This document shows positions 14,965-23,457 of a stretch of 64,000 nt of DNA, piece by piece. The stretch is from Candidatus Latescibacterota bacterium (GTDB lineage: Bacteria; Latescibacterota; UBA2968; UBA8231), in NCBI GenBank assembly GCA_022826515.1, contig JAJDUT010000017.1, positions 1-64,000 on the forward strand. The letters run 5' to 3'. The translations under genes were made by a program, and so were the position numbers. Below the pieces are notes generated by a model, which was not told where the DNA came from, ran no database searches, and saw only the letters and a list, made by a program, of their open reading frames with translations. How positions within the stretch are numbered: the stretch's first letter is position 1; every line of letters begins with the position of its first letter.

Positions 14965-15643
14965 CAAGCCGCTTCCACACGTCCGCCACTTGCCGGCTCT
15001 CCACCTGCACCAGCCGCGCTTCTTCAAGCACATAACCACTGAGCTGGCCGCCGTAGATACAGCCCGAGTCAAGGCCGAGAAGACAGGGATAACCAGCGCG
15101 CTCTTTGACCACCAAGCCGCCGGGCGCGTCGTGGCCAAAGACGATCAGGGGATACTCCGGCTCGTAGAAATCGTGCCAGCGCGGGCTGGCGAGATCGTTG
15201 GAGGGCGGCCAAGTGCGGATCTTGAGGAATTCTTTGCGGCGGGTGCCTTGTAAGCCCTTTTTCGGATTGATGCCGGCGTGGACCAGCAGGAAGTCGTCTT
15301 CCGCGATGTAGAGCGGGCACTGCCGCAGCCAAGCGAGGATTTCGCCGTGGGCGGGCTTAAGCTGGGCGAGGGTATAGCGCTGGTCGGGGAATTTCACTTT
15401 GGGCTTGCGGCCCTTCTTCAAGGCGGTTAGCTGCTTTAAGAGGCGGGCGTCGTGGTTGCCCAAGACCATCTCGGCCTCGGTATCGCAAATCAACTGCCAC
15501 ACCGCCAGCGGGTCGGGGCCACGGGCAAAGGCATCGCCGGTCAGCAACAGGCGATCTTTGGCTTGGTCGTAACTTATCTCTGCAAGGAAGGCTTCAAACT
15601 CGGCGGCGCAGCCGTGCACGTCGCCGACAAAAATGGTACGCAT
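14960..15643 (-). CDS. Metallophosphoesterase (ApaH/PrpE-like serine/threonine phosphatase fold)
   Basis: The 227-residue enzyme has the calcineurin-like metal sites in order: GDVHG near residue 8, GDAFARGPDP near 36, GNHD near 61, LVHAG near 115 and FGHDAPGG near 170. Members hydrolyse diadenosine tetraphosphate or phosphoproteins with two metals. The second motif reads GDAFARGP where GDLVDRGP is usual, so the canonical metal-bridging residue pattern is altered. It is read toward the island, which begins at its 3' end. The divergent neighbour is the radical SAM gene, with 69 bp between them. Confidence 0.85.
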   Translation of the reverse strand: MRTIFVGDVHGCAAEFEAFLAEISYDQAKDRLLLTGDAFARGPDPLAVWQLICDTEAEMVLGNHDARLLKQLTALKKGRKPKVKFPDQRYTLAQLKPAHGEILAWLRQCPLYIAEDDFLLVHAGINPKKGLQGTRRKEFLKIRTWPPSNDLASPRWHDFYEPEYPLIVFGHDAPGGLVVKERAGYPCLLGLDSGCIYGGQLSGYVLEEARLVQVESRQVADVWKRLA

Positions 15644-15712
15644 CTGATTTCCTTATATTTGCATTGCGGAAGGGCAAACGCTATCATACTCACCACTTCA
15701 AGATAGGCTCTG

Positions 15713-17053
15713 ATGGAAACTGCGACCATACCGACCTCTGCTCCGGCGTCTTGCCACATAATGGCCAAGCCCTCGGGCTCGGTCTGCAATATCGACTGCA
15801 AGTACTGCTTCTACCTAGAGAAGGAGAAGCTCTACCCGGACGCGCGCAAAAATTGGCGCATGTCCGACGAGACACTCGAACTCTACGTCAAGCAGTACAT
15901 CGAGGCCCAAGACGTGCCGCAGGTGGACTTTGCCTGGCAGGGCGGCGAGCCGACCCTGATGGGCGTGGACTTCTTCCGCCGCGCTGTCGAGCTACAGCAG
16001 CAATACGCCGACGGCAAACTCGTCACCAACGCCTTCCAAACCAACGGCATCCTGCTCGACGACGAGTGGGGCGAGTTCCTCGCCGAAAACAAATTCCTAA
16101 TCGGGCTGTCGATCGACGGGCCGCGCACCTACCACGACCACTACCGAGTTGATAAAGGCCAGAAGCCGACCTACGACCGCGTGTACGCCGGTCTGCAAAT
16201 GCTCAAAAAGCACGGAGTGGAATTCAACACCCTGACCGTGCTGCAAAATCACAACGCCGATAATCCGCTCGAAATTTACCGCTTCCTGCGCGAAGAGGGC
16301 TCGGGGTTTATGCAGTTTATTCCCATCGTCGAGCGCATCGCGCACGAGCCAGACGAGGACGGACTAGAGTTAGTCGATCCCGAATACGAGGGCCGGGCAC
16401 CAGTCTCCAAGTGGTCGGTGGGGTCAGGACAGTACGGCAAGTTCCTCTGCGCGATATTTGACGAGTGGGTGCGCAACGACGTCGGCCAAGTCTTTGTCCA
16501 GCTCTTTGACGTGACGCTCGGCTCGTGGCTGGGCCAAGATGCGAGCCTGTGCATCTTTGCCGAGACCTGCGGCAAGGCGCTGATCATCGAGCACAACGGC
16601 GACCTCTATTCCTGCGACCACTTCGTCTATTCGGATTATCGACTGGGCAACGTCCACGAAGAAAGCATCCGCGACATGGTCGCCAGCCCGCAGCAGACCA
16701 AGTTCGGGCAGGACAAAAAGGACACGCTACCCCAGTACTGCATCGAATGCGAGTACCGCTTCGCCTGCAACGGCGGCTGCCCCAAGCACCGCTTTACCAA
16801 AACCCCGCGCGGCGAAGACGGCCTCAACTATTTGTGCAAGGGGTACAAGATGTACTTCGGGCACGTCGATCCCTACATGCGCTTTATGGCCAACGAACTG
16901 CGGCACGGCCGACCGGCCACCGGCGTGATGGAATGGGCCAGAAAAAGAGACGCGGTCAAGGCGGCCCTATACCAAAAGGCTCCAGGCCGCAACGACCCGT
17001 GCTCCTGCGGCAGCGGCAAGAAGTACAAGCGCTGCTGTGGCCGGGCCGCATAA
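15713..17053 (+). CDS. Radical SAM anaerobic sulfatase-maturase-type enzyme with SEC-C tail
   Basis: In this 446-residue protein the radical SAM cluster motif C-x3-C-x2-C is at residues 25-32 (CNIDCKYC). The substrate-handling stretch FAWQGGEPTLMG follows. A SPASM region brings further cysteines (CGKALIIEHNGDLYSCDHF, then YCIECEYRFACNGGCPKHRF). This matches formylglycine-generating anaerobic sulfatase maturases. The last 20 residues (GRNDPCSCGSGKKYKRCCG) form a SEC-C zinc motif, an added module not part of the core family. No sulfatase gene lies next to it. The following gene begins 13 bases downstream and may share a transcript. Confidence 0.9.
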   Translation: METATIPTSAPASCHIMAKPSGSVCNIDCKYCFYLEKEKLYPDARKNWRMSDETLELYVKQYIEAQDVPQVDFAWQGGEPTLMGVDFFRRAVELQQQYADGKLVTNAFQTNGILLDDEWGEFLAENKFLIGLSIDGPRTYHDHYRVDKGQKPTYDRVYAGLQMLKKHGVEFNTLTVLQNHNADNPLEIYRFLREEGSGFMQFIPIVERIAHEPDEDGLELVDPEYEGRAPVSKWSVGSGQYGKFLCAIFDEWVRNDVGQVFVQLFDVTLGSWLGQDASLCIFAETCGKALIIEHNGDLYSCDHFVYSDYRLGNVHEESIRDMVASPQQTKFGQDKKDTLPQYCIECEYRFACNGGCPKHRFTKTPRGEDGLNYLCKGYKMYFGHVDPYMRFMANELRHGRPATGVMEWARKRDAVKAALYQKAPGRNDPCSCGSGKKYKRCCGRAA

Positions 17054-17066
17054 CCGAAAGGAAGCA

Positions 17067-17969
17067 ATGATCGATATCGAGCTAATTCCCGCAGACTGCA
17101 AGGCCGTCGTCACCATCGACGGCCAGCTTTTTACCGAGTACCGCTACGGCCACTACGTGTGCCGCCCGTACTTCTATCCAGTGCTGACGCCCAGCGGCGC
17201 GGGCCTCACCCGCGCCTATCCGATGGAAGGTGTCGAAGGCGAGAATCAGGACCACTACCATCATCGCGGCATCTATACAGCCCACGGCCTCGTCAACGGC
17301 CACAACCTCTGGGACGAGGGCACCGGCCACGGAGCCATGCTCCAGCGAGGCGAGCCGGTCGTAGGCGCAGCCGACGGCGCAGCGCAGATCGACGGCATCG
17401 TCGATTGGTTCGGCCCAGAGGGCGAGAAGCTGCTAGAGGAGCGGCGCACCATCGCCATCCACGCCGAAGGCCCGTTGCGCATCGTGGACCAGCGCAGTGA
17501 ATTCCGCGCCCACTACGGCGACGTGACCTTCGGCGACACCAAAGAGGGCGGGCTGTTTTCGATCCGGGTGCCGACCTCCATGGATGCCAAGGTCTCGGGG
17601 CGGATTGAAAATTCCGCGGACCAAGTCTTTGAAAACGGCCAAGGCGAGGAGGTTACTTGGGGCCAGCAGGCGGCTTGGGTGGATTACTCCGGGCCGGTGG
17701 CCGATGGCGAGGAGTGGGGGCACACCGTCGTCGATCACCACGACAACCCCCGTCACCCGACCTACTGGCACGTGCGTGGCTACGGGCTGTTTACCGCCAA
17801 CCCCTTCGGAGTACACGACTTCAAGGGCGACGAGAACATCGACGAGAGCCTGACCATCCCCGGCGGCGACCAAGCCGTCTTCCGCTATCGGCTGATTATC
17901 CACCCCGGCCGCAGCGTGGACGGGCATCCAGATGTGCGCCAGCTAATCGAGCAGTTCCAAGCGGGATAG
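17067..17969 (+). CDS. DUF6807 (PmoA-family) protein
   Basis: This 300-residue protein belongs to the family named PmoA/DUF6807, though it is not the methane monooxygenase subunit. Features are the beta-rich opening VTIDGQLFTEYRYG, the RPYFYPVLTPSGAGLTRAYP segment, HYHHRGIYTAHGLVNG and the late HPTYWHVRGYGLFTANPFG. In carbohydrate-degrading bacteria these genes sit with oxidoreductases and sugar isomerases, as here with a Gfo/Idh/MocA gene, so a sugar-derivative function is plausible. ATG 17067 follows AAGGAAG. A strong terminator follows the gene. Confidence 0.85.
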   Translation: MIDIELIPADCKAVVTIDGQLFTEYRYGHYVCRPYFYPVLTPSGAGLTRAYPMEGVEGENQDHYHHRGIYTAHGLVNGHNLWDEGTGHGAMLQRGEPVVGAADGAAQIDGIVDWFGPEGEKLLEERRTIAIHAEGPLRIVDQRSEFRAHYGDVTFGDTKEGGLFSIRVPTSMDAKVSGRIENSADQVFENGQGEEVTWGQQAAWVDYSGPVADGEEWGHTVVDHHDNPRHPTYWHVRGYGLFTANPFGVHDFKGDENIDESLTIPGGDQAVFRYRLIIHPGRSVDGHPDVRQLIEQFQAG

Positions 17970-17986
17970 GATGGTATATGTAGCAT

Positions 17987-18015
17987 AAAAAACCGGTCTG
18001 CGGGCCGGTTTTTTT
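17987..18015 (+). terminator. Rho-independent terminator after the DUF6807 gene
   Basis: The stem aaccgg/ccggtt, with flanking A and T runs, is closed by an 8-base loop and followed by seven T residues. It separates the DUF6807 gene from the next gene. Confidence 0.85.
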
Positions 18016-18049
18016 GTGTCTCACCACAATCTCAAAAAGACGGAGAGCA

Positions 18050-19114
18050 ATGACTAAGAGCAAACAAGACAAGCTGCGCGTCGCCCTGATCGGCGCGGGC
18101 GGCATCGCTAGGGCGCACATGCGCTATTACCAAGACATAGACGACGTGGAGATGGTCGCCGCCGCGGACGTGGCCTTGGAAAGAGCGCAAAAATGCTGCG
18201 AGGAATACGAAATTCCCGCAGCCTACGCCGACTACGAGGAGATGCTCCGGCAGGTCGCACCCGACGCGGTGAGCGTCTGCACGCCCAACGGCCTGCACGC
18301 CCCCTGCTCCATCGCCGCACTCGACGCGGGTGCCCACGTCCTCGTCGAAAAGCCTTTGGCCATGAATGCGCGCGAGGGGCAGCAGATGCTCGACGCCGCG
18401 GAGAAAAACGGCAAAAAGCTGATCATCGGCTTCCAGAACCGCTACGATCCGAAGACGCAGTTTGTCAAGAAGCTCGTTGACGACGGCGAATTGGGAGCCG
18501 TCCTGTACGCCCGAGTGCAGTCCCTGCGGCGGCGGGGCATTCCCAACTGGGGCGTTTTTGGCCGCAAGGACCTACAAGGCGGCGGCCCGCTGATCGACAT
18601 CGGCGTCCACATGCTGGAGGCCACGCACTATGCCATGGGCGCGCCCAAACCAGTGGCGGCCAGTGGCAGCACCTACACCTACATCGGCGACAAGCCGTCA
18701 AACGTGGCCTCGATCTGGCCCAACTGGGATTACGAGACCTATACGGTCGAGGACTTAGCCGTGGGTCACATCCGCTTTGCCAACGGCGCGATGCTCAGTA
18801 TCGAGACTAGCTTCGCCGCTCATATCGAGAAGGGTGAGGGGAACTTCACACTGATGGGAGAGAAGGGCGGTACCACTTGGGACCCGCCGGGTTTTTTCCA
18901 CGACGCCAACGACTACATGGTCAACACCCGGCCCGACTGGCTGCCCAGCGGCCCGGCAGCCGATGGCTTCGGCCAGAAGATGCGCAACTTCGTCGATCAC
19001 GTACTCTACGGCGCGGAAACCCTGTCGCCCGGCGAGCACGGCCTGATGGTGCAGAAGATGATGGACGGGCTGTACGAATCGGCGGAACAGAAGCGGGAAG
19101 TGCGGATTGAGTAG
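18050..19114 (+). CDS. Gfo/Idh/MocA-family oxidoreductase
   Basis: In this 354-residue NAD(P)-dependent enzyme the Rossmann domain begins with VALIGAGGIARAH. The family motif EKPLAMNA, which holds the substrate lysine, is near residue 102. The C-terminal domain has GGGPLIDIGVHMLEATHYAMG with the conserved Asp and His. Members oxidise or reduce sugars, inositols or their derivatives. ATG 18050 is preceded by a purine-rich site (GGAGAG), and the longer frame from 18014 overlaps the terminator. The exact substrate is unknown. Confidence 0.93.
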   Translation: MTKSKQDKLRVALIGAGGIARAHMRYYQDIDDVEMVAAADVALERAQKCCEEYEIPAAYADYEEMLRQVAPDAVSVCTPNGLHAPCSIAALDAGAHVLVEKPLAMNAREGQQMLDAAEKNGKKLIIGFQNRYDPKTQFVKKLVDDGELGAVLYARVQSLRRRGIPNWGVFGRKDLQGGGPLIDIGVHMLEATHYAMGAPKPVAASGSTYTYIGDKPSNVASIWPNWDYETYTVEDLAVGHIRFANGAMLSIETSFAAHIEKGEGNFTLMGEKGGTTWDPPGFFHDANDYMVNTRPDWLPSGPAADGFGQKMRNFVDHVLYGAETLSPGEHGLMVQKMMDGLYESAEQKREVRIE

Positions 19115-19177
19115 GCGTTGATTTTGTAGTGATGCTTACAATTTTACGCCAAATTCGATAAAACACTCAGCTCACAT

Positions 19178-20185
19178 TTAATCCCACTCCACTTCAATCC
19201 CCAACTCGCGCCCGCACGCCGCAAACCTTTCCAAATCGTCTAAAGCCATCGGCACCCCTTCGCGGGCGTATTCCTCGCTCTTGCGGTACTCCATGGTGCC
19301 CGGCAGGGTCGCCTCGTCGTACCCGCGCATGGGTTCCATGGTCTCGCGGACGCCGCGCACGAGATTGTCAACGCCAGCGCGGAAGGCGTCGGGTGGGGCA
19401 AACGCGCCAATGTCCATGACGATGATCAGGCCGCCACTGCCCGCGCGGGGCCACCGCTGAGTAACGTCCCGAGCGCGGTCGCTGTTCTGACCGACGAAAG
19501 CCCCGCCCAACGTCATTGCCGAGCCAGTGTAGCCCATCGACTTGAAGAAAGCCGGCGGGATCAGCTCCTGTAAAGCGTCGTATTCCGGGCCGCGATGATA
19601 GTCGGCCAAGATGCAGGTCGCCGCGTCGAGGATCAGCGGCGGCTCTTCTTCCGACGGGAAGCCAAAGCACAGCGGCGGGTTGCCCCAGTAGGCGGACTGC
19701 TGGCCCTTGTTGCCGCCCCCTTCGCCAAAGTAATTGGGATGGTGCCCCTGCACTGAAAAGGCGCAGCAGCCCTCCTGCATGGCGCGGCGCACGTAGTGCC
19801 CGGCCGAGCCGTAGTGCCCGTGATGACAGGCCGCACCGAGGGCGACCTTGTATTGCTTGGCCTTCTCAATGGCCTTTTCAGTGGCCAGCATCATCGGCGC
19901 ATAGCCCAAGCCGCCGTCGCCGTCGATGAGGACCGTGGTCTCGGTATCTTGGAGCACGCGCAGGTCGGGGTTGGGATTGACGGTGCCGTCGCGGAGGCCG
20001 CCGCAATAGCCAACCATGGCGCGGGTACCGTGCGAGCGCACGCCGCGCAGGTCGGAGTTGGACAACAGTTCGGCTAGCTGATCGGCGTGGTCGGCGCGCA
20101 GTCCGGCAGCCTTGAGGCAGTCGGCGGTAAAGGAGCGCAGCAGGGCGACGGGTACGCGTTTGAATTCTGCGGGAGGGCGGTTCAT
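19178..20185 (-). CDS. Ldh-family (malate/L-lactate/ureidoglycolate-type) oxidoreductase
   Basis: The 335-residue protein belongs to the non-Rossmann Ldh2/MDH2 family of NAD-dependent 2-hydroxyacid dehydrogenases. Typical parts are SDLRGVRSHGTRAM (catalytic His region), DGDGGLGYAPMMLAT, VALGAACHHGHYGSAGHY and QSAYWGNPPLCFGFP. A second, different family member is at 58085-59131. AAGGACT precedes ATG 20185. It lies downstream of a 35-codon frame and moeA on the same strand and may share their transcript. Confidence 0.9.
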   Translation of the reverse strand: MNRPPAEFKRVPVALLRSFTADCLKAAGLRADHADQLAELLSNSDLRGVRSHGTRAMVGYCGGLRDGTVNPNPDLRVLQDTETTVLIDGDGGLGYAPMMLATEKAIEKAKQYKVALGAACHHGHYGSAGHYVRRAMQEGCCAFSVQGHHPNYFGEGGGNKGQQSAYWGNPPLCFGFPSEEEPPLILDAATCILADYHRGPEYDALQELIPPAFFKSMGYTGSAMTLGGAFVGQNSDRARDVTQRWPRAGSGGLIIVMDIGAFAPPDAFRAGVDNLVRGVRETMEPMRGYDEATLPGTMEYRKSEEYAREGVPMALDDLERFAACGRELGIEVEWD

Positions 20186-20200
20186 AGAGAGTCCTTGGGG

Positions 20201-20308
20201 TTAGAAGCAATGGGCGCGGGGCGCTGCCGCCGGATCGTACTGTTTCCACAGCGCAGTCGCCGGTTGCAGTCGCTTTAGGGTGCGATTGTCGAGTACTTTG
20301 GAGGCCAT
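20201..20308 (-). CDS. Possible 35-residue protein between moeA and ldh
   Basis: From ATG 20308 to TAA 20203-20201 an open frame encodes MASKVLDNRTLKRLQPATAL and further residues, ending PRAHCF. It lies in the gap between two same-strand genes and stops 15 bases before the ldh start. It could be a real microprotein or translational leader. The only support is position and the AGGATC-like purine stretch upstream. Confidence 0.3.
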   Translation of the reverse strand: MASKVLDNRTLKRLQPATALWKQYDPAAAPRAHCF

Positions 20309-20355
20309 AACGGATCCTAAGGGTGAAGCGACCAGGTGGCGTTCGGTCGCTAATT

Positions 20356-21606
20356 TCATCCACTCTCGCCACTCATCACTAATTCTCCAACAACCTGCAC
20401 CAGTACTTCGTCGCCGATTTCAGCGCGCTGGCGGGGTTCTAAGACGACGAAGCTGTTGGCGTTGAGCATGGAGCTGATTATGTGCGAGCCTTGGCTGCGG
20501 GCGGGGCGCACCCAAAACTGGCCATCTTGGTAGCGCAAGGTGGCGCGCATGTACTGGCGGCGGTCGCCATCGTTGTCGCAGGGGCTTTCCACCCGGGCGT
20601 GCGCCTCGGGCAAAGACCACGCCGATTGCGGATAGCCTGCGGCCTTGCGGATGGCCGGGCGCACGAACTGGAGAAAGGACATCATGCTCGACACCGGGTT
20701 GCCAGGCAGGCCGAAGTAGGGCACGCCGCCGACCGTGCAGAAGACCAGCGGCTTGCCTGGTTTCATGGCCACGCGCCAGAAAATCGTCTCGGCCCCCAAG
20801 TCGTCGAGGACCTTTTTGACGAAGTCGTATTCGCCGACCGAGACGCCGCCCGAGGAGACGGCAAAGTCAGCGCGGAGCGCGGCCTCAATGGTGGTGCGGA
20901 TGGCAGCCTCGTCGTCCGCTACTGTGGGCAGCATCACCGGCTCGGCTCCGTGGGCATGGCAGAAGGCGGCGAGGGCGCACGTATTGCTGTTGACAATCTG
21001 GCCTTCTCCGGGCGTCTCCTCAATCTCGACCAACTCGTCGCCAGTGGAGAGGATGGCGACGCGCGGCCGGCGATACACCGAGACGAAGCTCTGCTGCACG
21101 GCGGCGAGCACGGCCAGTTCGCCGGGGCCGCACTCGGTACCGGCCTTGATGATCGGCTCGCCGCCGCGCATGTCCTCGCCGCGCCGGCGAATGTGTGCGC
21201 CGCACTCTTCAATAGCGAGGATCTCGACTTCCTGCTCAGCGGAGCGGGTGTCCTCTACCGGGGCGATGGTGTCGGCTCCGGCGGGCACGGCCGCGCCCGT
21301 CATAATGCGGCTGGCTTGGCCGGGACCAACCGCTTTTTGCGGCACCTTGCCGGCCGGTATGTCTTCAATGACCTCCAAAGCTACGGGCGCATCGTCCCTT
21401 GCTGCGGCTACGTCAGCATGGCGCACGGCATAGCCGTCCATAGCCGAGTTGTCGCAGGGTGGATTGTCGCGGCGCGCCAACACGTCTTGGGCGAGTACGC
21501 GGCCAGTAGCTTCAAGCAAAGAGATGCGCTCGGGGCCGAGGACTTGTACGTGGTCGAGGACGATGGCGCGGGCTTCTTCCGGGGTGAGCATCGGGTCGCG
21601 GGGCAT
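20356..21606 (-). CDS. moeA: Molybdopterin molybdotransferase MoeA
   Basis: This 416-residue enzyme inserts molybdate into adenylated molybdopterin, the last step of cofactor assembly. It has the MoeA order: N-terminal LTPEEARAIVLDHV, CDNSAMDGYAV near residue 50, AGKVP and IMTGAAVPAGADTI, then STGDELVE, SGGVSVGEYDFVK and YFGLPGNPVSSM. The C-terminal beta-barrel domain IV ends at the stop. No other molybdenum-cofactor gene lies in the window, so the operon context is unusual: ldh and a small frame lie downstream. Confidence 0.96.
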   Translation of the reverse strand: MPRDPMLTPEEARAIVLDHVQVLGPERISLLEATGRVLAQDVLARRDNPPCDNSAMDGYAVRHADVAAARDDAPVALEVIEDIPAGKVPQKAVGPGQASRIMTGAAVPAGADTIAPVEDTRSAEQEVEILAIEECGAHIRRRGEDMRGGEPIIKAGTECGPGELAVLAAVQQSFVSVYRRPRVAILSTGDELVEIEETPGEGQIVNSNTCALAAFCHAHGAEPVMLPTVADDEAAIRTTIEAALRADFAVSSGGVSVGEYDFVKKVLDDLGAETIFWRVAMKPGKPLVFCTVGGVPYFGLPGNPVSSMMSFLQFVRPAIRKAAGYPQSAWSLPEAHARVESPCDNDGDRRQYMRATLRYQDGQFWVRPARSQGSHIISSMLNANSFVVLEPRQRAEIGDEVLVQVVGELVMSGESG

Positions 21607-21836
21607 ATCGGGTATCTTGACTCCTTATTTGTGTAGGCGACAGAAGATACAGCAGAACGACGGCGATACAAATCCCTCGTGGCGGGGTCAACATAGTGCT
21701 CAACCAGCAAATGCGGCCAGAGCGGTAGCGTCGGGCGAGATCATTCTACGTGCATCTGTTGCGCGAGGCGACGCGGATTTTGCACTTGCAGATGAATCGG
21801 GGCGGGATTGATGTGTGGAAGGGCGTGTGACCGTAC

Positions 21837-22160
21837 CTACAATTTGAAGAGAAGAGTACCCATCATCGACAGCCAAGAAGTGATGACCAAGCCGATCACC
21901 AAGTTAAATTTGCCGTTGAACTCGCGGCGCAATTCGCGTATTTCGACTTCAACCTTGCTATCGAGCGCGTCAATCTTGCCTTCAACTTTGCTATCGAGCG
22001 CGTCAGTCTTGCCTTCAACCTTGCTATCGAGCGCGTCGATCTTAGCCTCGATTTTGGTATGGTTTTCGCGCACGTCTTTCTCGATGAGACTCAGGCGATG
22101 GTCGATCTGCTGCAAAACATCGCGAGTGGTGAGTTCGGAAGAAGGCTGTGGATTAGACAT
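21837..22160 (-). CDS. Coiled-coil protein with C-terminal membrane anchor
   Basis: In this 107-residue protein most of the chain is a charged heptad coiled coil (QQIDHRLSLIEKDVRENHTK). Three 11-residue repeats of the type IDALDSKVEGK follow, then LRREFNGKFNLVIG and one membrane helix (VIGLVITSWLSMMGTLLF). The DNA shows three 33-bp repeats. The layout resembles small membrane-anchored DUF1640-like or spacer proteins, with no enzymatic motif. It has a ribosome-binding site (AAGGACG) before ATG 22160. Confidence 0.75.
   Translation of the reverse strand: MSNPQPSSELTTRDVLQQIDHRLSLIEKDVRENHTKIEAKIDALDSKVEGKTDALDSKVEGKIDALDSKVEVEIRELRREFNGKFNLVIGLVITSWLSMMGTLLFKL
21957..22055 (+). repeat. Three 33-bp tandem repeats inside the coiled-coil gene
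   Basis: The units begin gctatcgagcgcgtc at 21957, 21990 and 22023 and differ at a few bases. Each codes for 11 residues, so unit number can vary without a frameshift. Confidence 0.85.
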
Positions 22161-22353
22161 TTGAGCGTCCTTTGGTGTTGGGTCAAAGATAATAGGCTAC
22201 ATGGCGTATAGCAAAATGTAGGCCAATCGCTCAAATCGTCTTGCACTCTGAAGGACGACGTTTTGCTAGGCGATGCGGTGTAGTATGAGAGAAACAACCG
22301 TGTTGCGGTTGCGCTACATGGATCGGTAAGGTGGGATTAATGCAGAAGAGTGC

Positions 22354-22386
22354 GTAGAGGCGGCTTGCGCTCCGCACCGCCCCTAC
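22354..22386. repeat. REP-like palindrome (gtagaggcgg / ccgcccctac)
   Basis: This imperfect GC-rich hairpin just past the 3' end of the beta-propeller gene resembles the perfect hairpins at 33341-33369 and 58056-58084. It may act as a terminator or a dispersed repeat. Confidence 0.5.
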
Positions 22387-22399
22387 ACACGAGGCGCGA

Positions 22400-23353
22400 T
22401 TAATGAGCAAGCAGTGATTTGATCTGTCCCCACGACTGGGTTTCGACGCTCGTCGCAGTAGCAGAAGGGACGACAGGTTGCCAATCGGGACTGCGTCCAC
22501 CTAAGCCATTGGTCAATTCTACCAAGTTACTCCCGTCTATATCAATGGCCCAAATTAGCTTAGTGAGAGAAGTGAAGGCGATTCTCATACTGTTGGGCGA
22601 CCAAGTAGGGTTACTTTCTACCCATGTGGCGTCGGACACGCACACAGTGCCCTTGGGGAAATCAGACCGAGCGGGAAGTGGACCTGCGGGATCGAACACA
22701 CACAGACCACTCTGGTGTAAGTCAGGTAGAGGGAGAACCAAGGGCTCAGCTTCACCAACATTAGTGATCTGGAGGCGAGCGAGATTCTCTTCGTCCCCTT
22801 TTTCCCGCAATACGACGATGGCTTCTTTGGTTCCGTCCGGAGAACGACTGGAGTAGCGGAAGTGGGGTACCTCTCTCCACTCCACGGGCGAGGAGCCACT
22901 GCCGTCCAGCGCCATAACGAACGCATCAGGGCCGTTCCTCTGACCCGCCTCCGACTCCTCAGTCATTTCCTCAGTCCATGCGAGAACATAGTAAATGCTA
23001 CTCCCGTCTGCAGACCATGAAAGCGATATTTTATCGACAGAATCGTCTGTTAGCTGCTGTCGGTTGCCACCGTCGGCATCCATCAACCAAATCTCCCCAC
23101 CGTACTGATCATCGTCAAAAATGTCGCCGATATAGGCGATCTTCGTGCCATCTGGGGACCAAGCCGGGCTAGTGCAATGCTGTCCTTGGGTTAAGTTTAC
23201 GGGATCGCGACCATCCCCATTCATAATCCACACGTCCGCGTACCCCTCGCGGTCGGAGATAAATGCTATTTTACCATCTACTTGCCCCCAGCCAGCGACG
23301 GCTAGCCCCAGCGTTGCCAAACAGACGATCAGCAGGGATCGATAGTTCATCAT
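22400..23353 (-). CDS. TolB-like PD40 beta-propeller exported protein
   Basis: The 317-residue protein starts with a signal peptide (MMNYRSLLIVCLATLGLAVA). WD40-like PD40 blades follow: KIAFISDREGYADVWIMNGDG, SPAWSPDGTKIAYIG, EIWLMDADGGNRQQLT, SNPTWSPNSMRIAFTS and IWAIDIDGSNLVELT. TolB-like propellers are periplasmic binding scaffolds. ATG 23353 is preceded by AAAGGAG. The upstream extension of the frame to 23671 crosses the promoter region and is rejected. No tol-pal gene is adjacent, so this is a lone propeller of unknown partner. Confidence 0.85.
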   Translation of the reverse strand: MMNYRSLLIVCLATLGLAVAGWGQVDGKIAFISDREGYADVWIMNGDGRDPVNLTQGQHCTSPAWSPDGTKIAYIGDIFDDDQYGGEIWLMDADGGNRQQLTDDSVDKISLSWSADGSSIYYVLAWTEEMTEESEAGQRNGPDAFVMALDGSGSSPVEWREVPHFRYSSRSPDGTKEAIVVLREKGDEENLARLQITNVGEAEPLVLPLPDLHQSGLCVFDPAGPLPARSDFPKGTVCVSDATWVESNPTWSPNSMRIAFTSLTKLIWAIDIDGSNLVELTNGLGGRSPDWQPVVPSATATSVETQSWGQIKSLLAH

Positions 23354-23457
23354 AACGTAGCTCCTTTCAGAAGGTGAATAGGGTAAGGCATTGTTAGATG
23401 TATTATAACATAAATTGTAACCTAGATCACATCGGTTCCTGCCATTCCGGCGGCGCA

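Noticed and set aside
17067..17969. Methane monooxygenase subunit PmoA
   Set aside because: The family name PmoA/DUF6807 is misleading. The protein is soluble, without the membrane helices of the methane enzyme.
20482..21636. A 384-codon plus-strand frame antisense to moeA
   Set aside because: It is antisense to the complete and conserved moeA gene. Long antisense frames are expected in GC-rich sequence.
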